From the NCBI GenBank assembly GCA_021848765.1, contig JAJZTU010000037.1, positions 1 through 17,097 on the forward strand: a DNA stretch of 17,097 nt, read 5' to 3'. The notes beneath the pieces were generated by a model. That model searched no databases, had not been told where the DNA came from, and worked only from the letters and a program-made list of their open reading frames with translations. This DNA comes from Bacillota bacterium. GTDB lineage: Bacteria; Bacillota; GCA-003054495; Carboxydocellales; JAJZTU01. Made by a program: the position numbers and the translations under genes. The first letter of the stretch is position 1. Every line of letters begins with the position of its first letter. This document shows, one piece after another, positions 1 to 6,276 of the stretch.

Positions 1-311
1 GCCTTTTCTTCCACACTGACCAACCTCGGCACAAAAAGGTAATCTACCTTTTCAGCAATATCCAATACATGACCGAAGTAAAGTTTTACCGGAAAACAGG
101 CTTCATCTACCGTCTGTTTTACACCCCGGTCAACGGTAGCTTTGTTGGTAGGACTGGATATGACCACTTCTGCACCCAGTTCTTCAAAGAACCGCTTCCA
201 CAGGGGAACATACTGGTAATAAAGCAGCGCCTGGGGTATACCTACTTTGGGCCGGGCGCCGCCTGTCCGGGCGCTATAGTAGTTTTTGGAATACTTCCTG
301 GCCAGAATCAA
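1..311 (-). CDS. 2-hydroxyacyl-CoA dehydratase/activase-related protein (DUF2229-like), N-terminal fragment
   Basis: This is an open frame of about 103 codons running off the left window edge, so only the N-terminus is visible. It starts at TTG (309-311), preceded on the minus strand by a strong AGGGGGG ribosome binding site 7 nt upstream; there is no good ATG. Visible motifs are KVGIPQALLYYQYVPLWKRF near residues 22-41, then EVVISSPTNK, then VDEACFPVKLYFGHVLDI and YLFVPRLVSV. These match, from memory, the DUF2229 domain of proteins related to the activator (ATPase) and small subunits of 2-hydroxyglutaryl-CoA dehydratases. Members bind or serve iron-sulfur centres, and the Cys of DEACFPVK is conserved in the family. 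The substrate cannot be told. The gene follows spoVAF but has its own sigma-G-like promoter at 351-380, which suggests forespore expression (inference). Confidence 0.8.
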   Translation of the reverse strand, partial: MILARKYSKNYYSARTGGARPKVGIPQALLYYQYVPLWKRFFEELGAEVVISSPTNKATVDRGVKQTVDEACFPVKLYFGHVLDIAEKVDYLFVPRLVSVEEK

Positions 312-350
312 TTGTCTACCCCCCTAAATCCATTTGAAAAATCCATCTGT

Positions 351-380
351 TAGTATGCCACTTTTTCGCCTGCTATATTC
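351..380 (-). promoter_or_regulatory. Sigma-G-type promoter for the DUF2229-like gene
   Basis: On the minus strand, GAATA (376-380) and CATACTA (351-357) are separated by exactly 18 bases. This matches the B. subtilis sigma-G pattern as I recall it (GnATR, 17-18 bases, CATnnTA) at every fixed position. The start of transcription would fall near 344, giving a leader of about 33 nt before the TTG start at 311. No terminator is visible between spoVAF and this site, so readthrough from spoVA is also possible. Confidence 0.65.
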
Positions 381-394
381 AACATTACTATTGC

Positions 395-1987
395 TCACCA
401 GCGCCTTTTAGGCCTGTCACCTTTATTTCCCCTATGCTCAGCTTCTTCCCCCTCACGCTTCCAGCGTCCATGAATAAAATGAGGTTTGCGGCTGGGAATT
501 GGGACAGACCCTCCCGGCTGACGGTCGCTATCAATAGGATTGAGGATACCGGGCCGGGAATTCTGGACGGGAACGGGATAGCGGACCAGGATAGCCTTCA
601 GTGCCTTCCAGTTTAAAGGTATAAGCGGCCAAAGATACGGGATGCCAAAAGACTTGGTACCGGCCAGGAACACGAACAGCGCCAACAGTCCAACGATAAG
701 GCCCGGAAGCCTGAAGACTGCCACCGACACAACCAACAGCAAACGCCACAGCCGCAGCGCCATCCCCAACTCATAACTGGGGGTGGCAAAAGTACCCACC
801 GCGGCAAAGGCCAGGTACATAATGACCTCGGGTGCAAACATGCCGATTCTAATGGCCACATCCCCAATCATAAAAGCAGCTATCAAACCAAGGGCTGTGG
901 CCAGGGGTGACGGTGTATGAATTGCCGCCATCCTCACCATGTCCAGGCCGACTTCAGCCAGCAGAAACTGCAAAACTAACGGTATTTTCCCTACTTTGGC
1001 AGGACCGATAAAACTTAAAGCTTTGGGAAGCAGGGAAGGCTCCAGGGAAACCAACAGGTAAGCCGGCAACAAAACCAATGAGGAAACAATGGCAAAAAAC
1101 CTGACCCAGCGAATATAAGCCCCTACCACCGGAGCCTGCCGGTATTCTTCAGCATGCTGCACATGGTGGAAAAAGGTTGTAGGAGCTATCATTATACTCG
1201 GAGAAGTATCTACCATAATTAAAATATGGCCTTCCAGAAGATGTGCCGCCGCTACATCCGGTCTTTCAGTGTAACGTACCTGGGGAAAAGGATTCCAGGG
1301 ATTGTCTTTGGTAATCAATTCTTCAATGGACTTTTCCGCCATAGGAATCCCGTCAATTTCCACACTCTGGATTCTTTCCTTAATTTCCTTGACCAGCAGC
1401 GGGTCTGCCACATCCTCTATGTAGGATATGCAAATATCGCTTTTGGAGCGCCGGCCGGTGGATACCATGGCCATCCGCAGCTTGGGGTCCCGGATTCTCC
1501 TGCGAATTAAAGCTGAATTAACAATAATGGTTTCAGTAAACCCATCTCTGGAGCCCCTGACCACTTTTTCCAAATCCGGTTCCTCCGGTGAGCGGGACGG
1601 GTAACTCCTGGCTTCGACAATAATGATAGACTGTTCCCCTTCAACCACTACGGCCACTTTTCCGGCCAAAACACCGGTGATAACCTTGTCCATATCCTCG
1701 GCAACTTCGGCTTGGACATAGCTTAAGTAGGTCTCGATAAGCTTTTTCAGGGTTCCCTGGGCCAAATCACGACGGTCCAGGGTAGCCATGGTCCGGGTCA
1801 TATCCAAATAAACGGTATCCTTGATTAGGCCGTCAATGAAGAAGAAATACATTTTCTTGCCGCCAAATTCATATTCCCGGGCATGGGAATCAAAGCTGGT
1901 ATCCGCCCCTAACTGGGCTTTTAAGAACTCAACATTTTCATTAAAATCCCTGCTGACTCTGCGAACTTCTTTGCTAGCTTGCACCAT
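395..1987 (-). CDS. spoVAF: Stage V sporulation protein AF, GerA-type spore membrane protein
   Basis: SpoVAF belongs to the GerA/GerAA family of spore germination proteins in the inner spore membrane. In Bacillus it assists germination after nutrient receptors fire. The protein has a soluble N-terminal half with the family blocks EEPDLEKVVRGSRDGFTETI, NSALIRRRIRDP and GRRSKSDICISYIEDVADP. A hydrophobic half follows, with several membrane spans (beginning WVRFFAIVSSLVLLPAYLLV), and then a polar Pro/Arg/Lys-rich tail of about 50 residues. I chose ATG at 1987 (530 aa). The upstream GTG at 1999 directly abuts the AAGGGA ribosome binding site and so is less likely. Bacillus SpoVAF is about 490 aa, so the tail makes this one long. 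It is the last spoVA gene, 47 nt after spoVAEA. Confidence 0.93.
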   Translation of the reverse strand: MVQASKEVRRVSRDFNENVEFLKAQLGADTSFDSHAREYEFGGKKMYFFFIDGLIKDTVYLDMTRTMATLDRRDLAQGTLKKLIETYLSYVQAEVAEDMDKVITGVLAGKVAVVVEGEQSIIIVEARSYPSRSPEEPDLEKVVRGSRDGFTETIIVNSALIRRRIRDPKLRMAMVSTGRRSKSDICISYIEDVADPLLVKEIKERIQSVEIDGIPMAEKSIEELITKDNPWNPFPQVRYTERPDVAAAHLLEGHILIMVDTSPSIMIAPTTFFHHVQHAEEYRQAPVVGAYIRWVRFFAIVSSLVLLPAYLLVSLEPSLLPKALSFIGPAKVGKIPLVLQFLLAEVGLDMVRMAAIHTPSPLATALGLIAAFMIGDVAIRIGMFAPEVIMYLAFAAVGTFATPSYELGMALRLWRLLLVVSVAVFRLPGLIVGLLALFVFLAGTKSFGIPYLWPLIPLNWKALKAILVRYPVPVQNSRPGILNPIDSDRQPGGSVPIPSRKPHFIHGRWKREGEEAEHRGNKGDRPKRRW

Positions 1988-2009
1988 CTCTGTTACCACT
2001 CCCTTTTTC

Positions 2010-2023
2010 CGGCAAAATTGCCG
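2010..2023 (-). other. Intercistronic hairpin between spoVAEA and spoVAF
   Basis: CGGCAA and TTGCCG form a perfect inverted repeat (2010-2015 with 2018-2023), realistically a 5-bp stem with a 4-nt loop. It lies just upstream of the spoVAF ribosome binding site and has no T-run, so it is not an intrinsic terminator. It could affect spoVAF translation or mRNA decay (inference). Confidence 0.45.
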
Positions 2024-2034
2024 TGCTTAACATC

Positions 2035-2601
2035 TCACTCCCTGCTTCGGCGTAAAATCTCCTGAAAAGCCCTGGTAGTGATGGGGGCCCCATCCCTAAA
2101 GCTGTCTGCCCCATCCATCTTGCCGGTATCCCCGGTGCCAACAATTACAGGCACCCCCAGCTTTCTTAACACATCTACCGTATCTCCCTCCAGCAGGGCA
2201 CGCCCGTCTCCTTCCGGCTGACCCTGTTTATTTACCGGTCCCCGGACCAGTTCTCCCTCCCTGCTGACGGAAAAGTCAACCTCCACCCCTTCGGCAACGG
2301 GGTCATTGGAGGCTACCGCCACCGCCCCAATTATCTCAATATCAGGATTTTCGCCCAGGTATTCCAAAACCCGTTCTCCTGCCCCTTTTCTACAGCTGCC
2401 CCGGTCGTCCACCATGACTACCACCGGCTCATGTTGGGCGGTTTTAATTAGATTTACCATCTCCGGACCGGACAACGGGGTGGGATTTCCTTCCGAAGCT
2501 GTAATACAGCGGGCTCCAATGTTTTTTGCAGCCACCTCCACAGCCCTCCGGGCATTTTTATCCCCGTCGGTAACCACTATAATCTTGCGCCGTTCTGCCA
2601 T
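2035..2601 (-). CDS. spoVAEA: Stage V sporulation protein AEA (soluble SpoVA protein)
   Basis: This is a soluble protein of about 188 aa with the typical opening RRKIIVVTDGDKNARRAVEV, then ITASEGNPTPLSGPEMV, EPVVVMVDDRG, EIIGAVAVASND and a C-terminal VPVIVGTGDTGKMDGAD block. It has no membrane spans or signal peptide. This fits the SpoVAEA family, which is needed for normal germination and dipicolinic acid release but has no known enzyme activity. ATG at 2601 is preferred, with GGTGG about 9 nt upstream; a TTG two codons earlier (2607) would sit too close to that site. It lies between spoVAE (57-nt gap) and spoVAF (47-nt gap) in the spoVA operon. Confidence 0.9.
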   Translation of the reverse strand: MAERRKIIVVTDGDKNARRAVEVAAKNIGARCITASEGNPTPLSGPEMVNLIKTAQHEPVVVMVDDRGSCRKGAGERVLEYLGENPDIEIIGAVAVASNDPVAEGVEVDFSVSREGELVRGPVNKQGQPEGDGRALLEGDTVDVLRKLGVPVIVGTGDTGKMDGADSFRDGAPITTRAFQEILRRSRE

Positions 2602-2658
2602 AAGCAATAACCACCAACTTTCTATCCGGTTGGAATTGGCTATCTCTGCGTAATTTCG

Positions 2659-3018
2659 CTATTCACCTTTAGGGCTAAAAATTACCGCCACCAGATAGCC
2701 AAAAACCACAGCCGCAGATACACCTATGGAAGTAGCCTCCACACCACCGCCAAAGGCTCCCAAAAGTCCCTTGGCCTGTACTCCCTGGATAGCCCCTTGG
2801 GCTAAGGCATGACCAAACCCCGGCAGGGGTACGGTTGCCCCTGCCCCGGCAAAATTCACCAGAGGTTGGTATAAGTTTAGGGCGCTTAGAATAGCCCCGG
2901 CCGTTACAAACCCCACCAGAATATGAGCCGGGGTTATCCGGTAGCTGGTCAGATCCATCAGCAGTTGCCCTAATACGCAGATAGCTCCGCCTACCAAAAA
3001 GGCTTTAAGATATTCCAT
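2659..3018 (-). CDS. spoVAE: Stage V sporulation protein AE (SpoVAC/SpoVAEB family membrane protein)
   Basis: This is a 119-aa, strongly hydrophobic protein of the SpoVAC/SpoVAEB family, part of the dipicolinic acid transport machinery in the inner forespore membrane. The N-terminal span FLVGGAICVLGQLLMDLT closely resembles FVVGGTICIIGQGLMNLF in SpoVAC of the same operon, so the two are paralogues. It also carries FAGAGATVPLPGFGHALAQG, matching FAGAGSIVPITGFANAM of SpoVAC. It starts at ATG 3018 with GGCGGTGAGG just upstream. The gap to spoVAD is 80 nt and holds a small hairpin. The length is typical for clostridial SpoVAE. Confidence 0.95.
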   Translation of the reverse strand: MEYLKAFLVGGAICVLGQLLMDLTSYRITPAHILVGFVTAGAILSALNLYQPLVNFAGAGATVPLPGFGHALAQGAIQGVQAKGLLGAFGGGVEATSIGVSAAVVFGYLVAVIFSPKGE

Positions 3019-3046
3019 GGCCTCACCGCCTTACCACATTTTTACT

Positions 3047-3062
3047 CCGGTATGCCTACCGG
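3047..3062 (-). other. Intercistronic hairpin between spoVAD and spoVAE
   Basis: CCGGT (3047-3051) pairs with ACCGG (3058-3062) across a 6-nt loop. There is no T-run on either side, so it is not an obvious terminator. It is a short stem and may be chance, but similar small hairpins occur in two other gaps of this operon. Confidence 0.35.
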
Positions 3063-3098
3063 CGCTACACCGTTTAATCAACCACAGACTGCCCTAAT

Positions 3099-4142
3099 TT
3101 AGTCACCTGCCCCGCTAACCCGGTTGTCCGGCCAAGCCTCCAGTACAATGGCGTGGCCGATACCAGGTATGGATTCCCCTTGCAGGGTAGCAACAGGACT
3201 CAAGAGGGCGCCGGAGCCGATGGCCAACACCCGGCGAAACTTACCGCGCGCCATCTCCTGGAGGAGATAGCTGCCCATCACTACCGCCGAACATCCACAG
3301 CCACTGCCCCCGGCATGGACATCCTGGGTTGGGTCGTAAATTATACACCCGCAGTCGGTATAAATTTCACTAATCTCATAGCCGGCCTTGCTGACCAGTT
3401 GCTGGACTAATGCTTTGCCAATACTGGCCAGGTCCCCGGATATAATCAGGTCATACTCTTCAGGTTTCCGGCCTGTGTCTGCCAAGTGGGTTATAATCGT
3501 ATCTGCCACCGCCGGAGCCATAGCACTCCCCATGTCTGAGGCATCCTTAACCCCTAAGTCAACGACTTTGCCGATCGTGGCATGGGTAATTCGGGGTCCC
3601 ATGCCTTTGGCGCTCAATACCGTTGCTCCCGCCCCGGTAACCGTCCACTGGGCCGTCAAGGCCCTCTGATTTCCAAATTCGGCGGGAGCCCTGAACTGGC
3701 GCTCCGCAGTATTATAATGACTGCTGGCCCCTTGCAGCACTCTCCCGGCAAATCCTCCGTCGATGAGCATTGCACCCAAGGCCATACTCTCCACCATTGT
3801 TGAACAGGCCCCATAAAGGCCCAGAAAAGGTATGCCCAAATCCCGGGCAGTATAGTTGGCTGAGATAATCTGGTTTAACAGGTCTCCGGCCAAGAGTACA
3901 TCAATATCCTTAGGTTGAAGTCCGGCAGAATCCAGGGCCAGCTGAAAGGCATTCTTAAGCAAAGCCCGCTCTGCCCGCTCCCAAGATGCTTCACCCAACA
4001 GGCTGTCCGCACAGACCCGGTGAAAATACGGGCCTAAAGGCCCTTGACCTTCTTTTGGCCCAACTACCGTACCCGAAGAGATTATCACGGGAGGATTGGC
4101 GAAACGGCAGGTTTGCTTGCCCAACTTCTTAATACCAGGCAT
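3099..4142 (-). CDS. spoVAD: Stage V sporulation protein AD, dipicolinic acid-binding
   Basis: The protein has 347 aa against about 338 in Bacillus. SpoVAD has a thiolase-like fold, sits at the inner spore membrane and binds dipicolinic acid directly (established for Bacillus). Visible family features are NPPVIISSGTVVGPKEGQGPL near the N-terminus, DVLLAGDLLNQI, GIPFLGLYGACSTMVES with the Cys at the thiolase-like position, GGSGCGCSAVVM, and the C-terminal GIGHAIVLEA. ATG at 4142 has a near-perfect ribosome binding site, AAGGAG, 8 nt upstream. It follows spoVAC by 21 nt, which suggests tight coupling with the membrane channel subunit. Confidence 0.97.
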   Translation of the reverse strand: MPGIKKLGKQTCRFANPPVIISSGTVVGPKEGQGPLGPYFHRVCADSLLGEASWERAERALLKNAFQLALDSAGLQPKDIDVLLAGDLLNQIISANYTARDLGIPFLGLYGACSTMVESMALGAMLIDGGFAGRVLQGASSHYNTAERQFRAPAEFGNQRALTAQWTVTGAGATVLSAKGMGPRITHATIGKVVDLGVKDASDMGSAMAPAVADTIITHLADTGRKPEEYDLIISGDLASIGKALVQQLVSKAGYEISEIYTDCGCIIYDPTQDVHAGGSGCGCSAVVMGSYLLQEMARGKFRRVLAIGSGALLSPVATLQGESIPGIGHAIVLEAWPDNRVSGAGD

Positions 4143-4163
4143 AGGTTCGTCTCCTTCAGGTTT

Positions 4164-4631
4164 TTATGTGAAGATAAACGTAACCAGACCAATGAGCCAG
4201 GAGGTTACAAACCCAAAAACCAAGACCGGTCCGGCAATGCTGAACAGGCGGGCTGCTACCCCAAAGACCATGCCCTCCCGCTTAAATTCCAGAGCGGGGG
4301 CGACCATCGCATTGGCAAAACCGGTTATGGGCACGATGGAGCCGGCCCCGGCGAACTTGCCAAGATCATTATAAACACCCAATCCGGTAAGCAGCGCGGA
4401 AGCAAAAACTAAAACTGTGGCTGTAGCGGCTGAGGCGTCCAAGCTTCCCAGTCCCTGAGCAGTAAACAGGTTCATCAAACCCTGGCCGATTATGCAAATA
4501 GTCCCTCCCACTACAAAGGCCCAAAAACTGTTTTTTATGACGGGAGGTTTTGGCTTGGCCTGCTTAATCATCTGCTGGTACTCCTGGATTGCCTGCTGTC
4601 CGGATTGGTTTAAATGTTGTTGGTTATCCAT
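4164..4631 (-). CDS. spoVAC: Stage V sporulation protein AC, membrane channel component
   Basis: This 155-aa member of the SpoVAC/SpoVAEB family has a polar Gln/Lys-rich N-terminus (residues 1-32) followed by about four membrane spans. The first is FWAFVVGGTICIIGQGLMNL and the last VLVFGFVTSWLIGLVTFIF. In Bacillus, SpoVAC behaves as a mechanosensitive channel and is part of the dipicolinic acid translocation complex. ATG at 4631 is preceded by GGTGAGGG. The gene is second in the operon after the dodecin gene, and the gap holds a stable UUCG hairpin. SpoVAA and SpoVAB, which precede SpoVAC in Bacillus, are not here; many Clostridia carry only the C-D-E core. Confidence 0.96.
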   Translation of the reverse strand: MDNQQHLNQSGQQAIQEYQQMIKQAKPKPPVIKNSFWAFVVGGTICIIGQGLMNLFTAQGLGSLDASAATATVLVFASALLTGLGVYNDLGKFAGAGSIVPITGFANAMVAPALEFKREGMVFGVAARLFSIAGPVLVFGFVTSWLIGLVTFIFT

Positions 4632-4669
4632 AGTAGCTTTCCCTCACCTGGTCCTTAGAGATACAGCTA

Positions 4670-4687
4670 GGACACCCGAAGGTGTCC
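4670..4687 (-). other. Stable C(UUCG)G hairpin between dodecin and spoVAC
   Basis: On the minus strand GGACACC-TTCG-GGTGTCC forms a perfect 7-bp stem closed by the exceptionally stable C(UUCG)G tetraloop. No run of T follows, so full intrinsic termination is unlikely. A role in protecting the upstream dodecin message from 3' decay, or in partial attenuation that makes dodecin more abundant than the channel proteins, would fit (inference). Confidence 0.7.
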
Positions 4688-4707
4688 ACGCCATTAGTTA
4701 TCCGTTT

Positions 4708-4911
4708 CTAAAACCTGTCTTCCGCACATGCTATCTTGACATTTGCCTTATACTCCACCAGCCTGCCGTTTTCCACATTTGCCGTCAGGTTGTATATCTC
4801 CACCCCTGTAATGTTATCCAGGTGGTGCGAGGCCTCCTCCACTGCTCTCTGAACCGCATCCTTCCAACTGTCCGGTGACTCCCCTACCAGTTCAACCACT
4901 TTCACAAACAT
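4708..4911 (-). CDS. Dodecin family protein, first gene of the spoVA operon
   Basis: At 67 aa this is the right length for a dodecin. Dodecins are small proteins that assemble as hollow 12-mers and bind flavins, coenzyme A or metal ions depending on the branch. The sequence follows the family pattern: beta strand VKVVELVGESP, helix SWKDAVQRAVEEASHHLDN, then ITGVEIYNLTANVENGRLVEYKANVKIA. The Trp that stacks on flavin in classical dodecins (W36 in the archaeal protein, in an N-L-x-W context) appears replaced by Gly36. This resembles tryptophan-less dodecins such as the mycobacterial SecE2/calcium dodecin, so flavin binding should not be assumed. ATG at 4911 has a very strong GGGAGG ribosome binding site. 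A perfect sigma-G-type promoter lies just upstream, and no terminator separates it from spoVAC. Confidence 0.9.
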   Translation of the reverse strand: MFVKVVELVGESPDSWKDAVQRAVEEASHHLDNITGVEIYNLTANVENGRLVEYKANVKIACAEDRF

Positions 4912-4945
4912 CGCTTATTCCTCCCTTTGCCCTTAGTTTCATAGG

Positions 4946-4975
4946 TATTATGCTTCAGAGCATACTTTTTCATAC
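4946..4975 (-). promoter_or_regulatory. Sigma-G-type promoter of the dodecin-spoVA operon
   Basis: On the minus strand GTATG (4971-4975) and CATAATA (4946-4952) are exactly 18 bases apart, matching the recalled sigma-G consensus GnATR-N18-CATnnTA at all fixed positions. The predicted transcript start is near 4939, about 28 nt before the dodecin ATG. The Bacillus spoVA operon is known to be sigma-G dependent, which supports the call. It lies directly behind the sigF terminator. Confidence 0.8.
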
Positions 4976-4983
4976 AGTATGCT
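4959..4983. promoter_or_regulatory. Inverted repeat overlapping the spoVA promoter -35 region
   Basis: AGCATACT (4959-4966) and AGTATGCT (4976-4983) are perfect 8-base inverted arms separated by 9 bases. The repeat covers the -35 element and spacer of the sigma-G-type promoter. Its shape suits a dimeric transcription factor operator; SpoVT, which tunes sigma-G genes in Bacillus, is a candidate by role only. Partial overlap with promoter elements means some symmetry could be coincidental. Confidence 0.45.
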
Positions 4984-5011
4984 TTCAGGCTAACTAACCC
5001 ATGTAGAAAGT

Positions 5012-5043
5012 AAAAAAAAAAACCGGCACCTTAACCGGTGCCG
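5012..5043 (-). terminator. Rho-independent terminator of the spoIIA-sigF operon
   Basis: On the minus strand CGGCACC (5037-5043) pairs with GGTGCCG (5024-5030) over a 6-nt loop, followed by about 11 T residues (5012-5022). The stem begins inside the sigF coding sequence, and the sigF TAA stop (5031-5033) lies in the loop. It separates sigF from the dodecin-spoVA operon. Confidence 0.9.
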
Positions 5044-5804
5044 AGAAGTTCTTTGAGATTCTTTAGAGCCTGGCGTTCCAGGCGGGAAACCTGAACCTGG
5101 GAAATATCCAGATATTTGGCCACCTCTGTTTGGGTTTTGTCTTCAAAAAAACGCATGAGAATAATGGCCCTGTCTCTGGGGGGCAGCTTCATCAGTACTT
5201 CCTTGATGGCCATTTTATCAAACCACTGCCCATCTCCCTCTTCTTCCTTGTGGAGCTGGTCCAGCACATAGATGGGGTCACCGTCATCCTGATACAGGGT
5301 TTCAAAGATAGAGGCAGGGGTTTGGGCCGCCTCCAGAGCGGTGACAATCTCTTCCTGACTGATCTGCAGTACCTCACTGATCTCGTGGATACTGGGTTCC
5401 CGGCCTTTTTCCTTGCTGAGCCTTTCTCTGGTGCGATGGATTTTATAGGCCACCTCTTTTACTGTCCTGCTGATCTTCACCGGATGATCATCCCTGAGAA
5501 ACCTCCGGATTTCCCCGATGATCATGGGAACAGCATAGGTGGAAAACTTCACATCATAAGACAGGTCAAATTTATCAATTGCTTTCATTAGGCCTATAGT
5601 ACCAATCTGAAAGAGGTCCTCCATTTCATAACCCCGGCCCACAAAGCGCTGAATGAGGTTAAAGACCAGCCGCAGGTTGCAGTTAACCAGTTTTTCTCTG
5701 GCTTCTTGGTCACCGGCTTGGGCCCTTACCAGGAGTTCCTTGGTCTCCTCATCCGGCAGCAGGGGAAACCTGGGCAAGTTCATTTCCGAAAATCGCCCAC
5801 TCAT
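5031..5804 (-). CDS. sigF: RNA polymerase sigma-F factor (early forespore)
   Basis: This sigma-70 family factor directs early forespore transcription after septation and is held inactive by SpoIIAB. From ATG 5804 it has 257 aa, against 255 in Bacillus. The start has AGGGG 6 nt upstream; a longer open frame to 5912 overlaps spoIIAB and is not needed. Region 2 is plain: LRLVFNLIQRF, DLFQIGTIGLMKAIDKFDLS, then FSTYAVPMIIGEIRRFLRDD. The C-terminal region 4 helix-turn-helix is TQTEVAKYLDISQVQVSRLE. The intermediate DGDPIYVLDQL and WFDKMAIKEVL blocks match SigF rather than SigG/SigE in the close Bacillus alignment I can recall. It begins 13 nt after the spoIIAB stop and ends in a terminator. Alternative start: ATG 5810. 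Confidence 0.96.
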   Translation of the reverse strand: MSGRFSEMNLPRFPLLPDEETKELLVRAQAGDQEAREKLVNCNLRLVFNLIQRFVGRGYEMEDLFQIGTIGLMKAIDKFDLSYDVKFSTYAVPMIIGEIRRFLRDDHPVKISRTVKEVAYKIHRTRERLSKEKGREPSIHEISEVLQISQEEIVTALEAAQTPASIFETLYQDDGDPIYVLDQLHKEEEGDGQWFDKMAIKEVLMKLPPRDRAIILMRFFEDKTQTEVAKYLDISQVQVSRLERQALKNLKELLGTG

Positions 5805-5817
5805 ATACATCCCCTGC

Positions 5818-6264
5818 CTAACTTTCCGGGCTTGGGTCGGATGCCGCTTCCAGCTTTTTGACCATGATGACTTGAGTACCCTTACCCACTTCCGATTTAA
5901 CTCTAAATTCATTCATAAATGACTGCATAAATACAAAACCCAAGCCCATCCGTTCAGGATCGGTGGAATAAGCCGGCTGGAGGGCCTGCTCGATGTCCGC
6001 GATACCCCTGCCTTCGTCATCAACTACTATTTCCAAAGCGCTCTCATAGAGGGTAATGACTACCCGTACCGTTCCCTCGGGGCGATTTTCGTACCCGTGA
6101 ATTATGGCATTGGATACAGCCTCCGATACCGCTACTTTAATTTCATCCAGGTCGCTCAGAGTAAAGTCCAGCTGTGAGGCAAATGAAGCTACTGTCACCC
6201 TGGCCACAGCCACATTCTCCGGGAGACTCATAAATTCAAATCTGGCCTGATTTTTGACCTTCAC
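5818..6264 (-). CDS. spoIIAB: Anti-sigma F factor and serine kinase SpoIIAB
   Basis: SpoIIAB (148 aa) binds sigma-F and also phosphorylates SpoIIAA, so ATP/ADP state and partner switching decide forespore sigma-F activity. The GHKL ATPase boxes are complete: N box EAVSNAIIHGYENR (residues 48-61), G1 box DDEGRGI (82-88) and G2 region ERMGLGF (104-110). The sigma-contacting Arg of Bacillus SpoIIAB (R20) corresponds to R22 in ARVTVASF. The start is GTG at 6264 with GGGGGAGG close upstream. Alignment of the opening MKVKNQARFEFMSLPEN with Bacillus MKNEMHLQFSALSQN supports it over the internal ATG. It lies 12 nt after spoIIAA. Confidence 0.97.
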   Translation of the reverse strand: MKVKNQARFEFMSLPENVAVARVTVASFASQLDFTLSDLDEIKVAVSEAVSNAIIHGYENRPEGTVRVVITLYESALEIVVDDEGRGIADIEQALQPAYSTDPERMGLGFVFMQSFMNEFRVKSEVGKGTQVIMVKKLEAASDPSPES

Positions 6265-6276
6265 GTTCCTCCCCCT

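Noticed and set aside
69..353. Plus-strand 94-aa open frame at the left edge
   Set aside because: It is antisense to the clearly recognisable DUF2229-like minus-strand coding sequence and has no ribosome binding site or family match.
5805..5912. N-terminal extension of SigF to 293 aa
   Set aside because: It overlaps spoIIAB coding sequence and gives a protein longer than the family; ATG 5804 has its own ribosome binding site.
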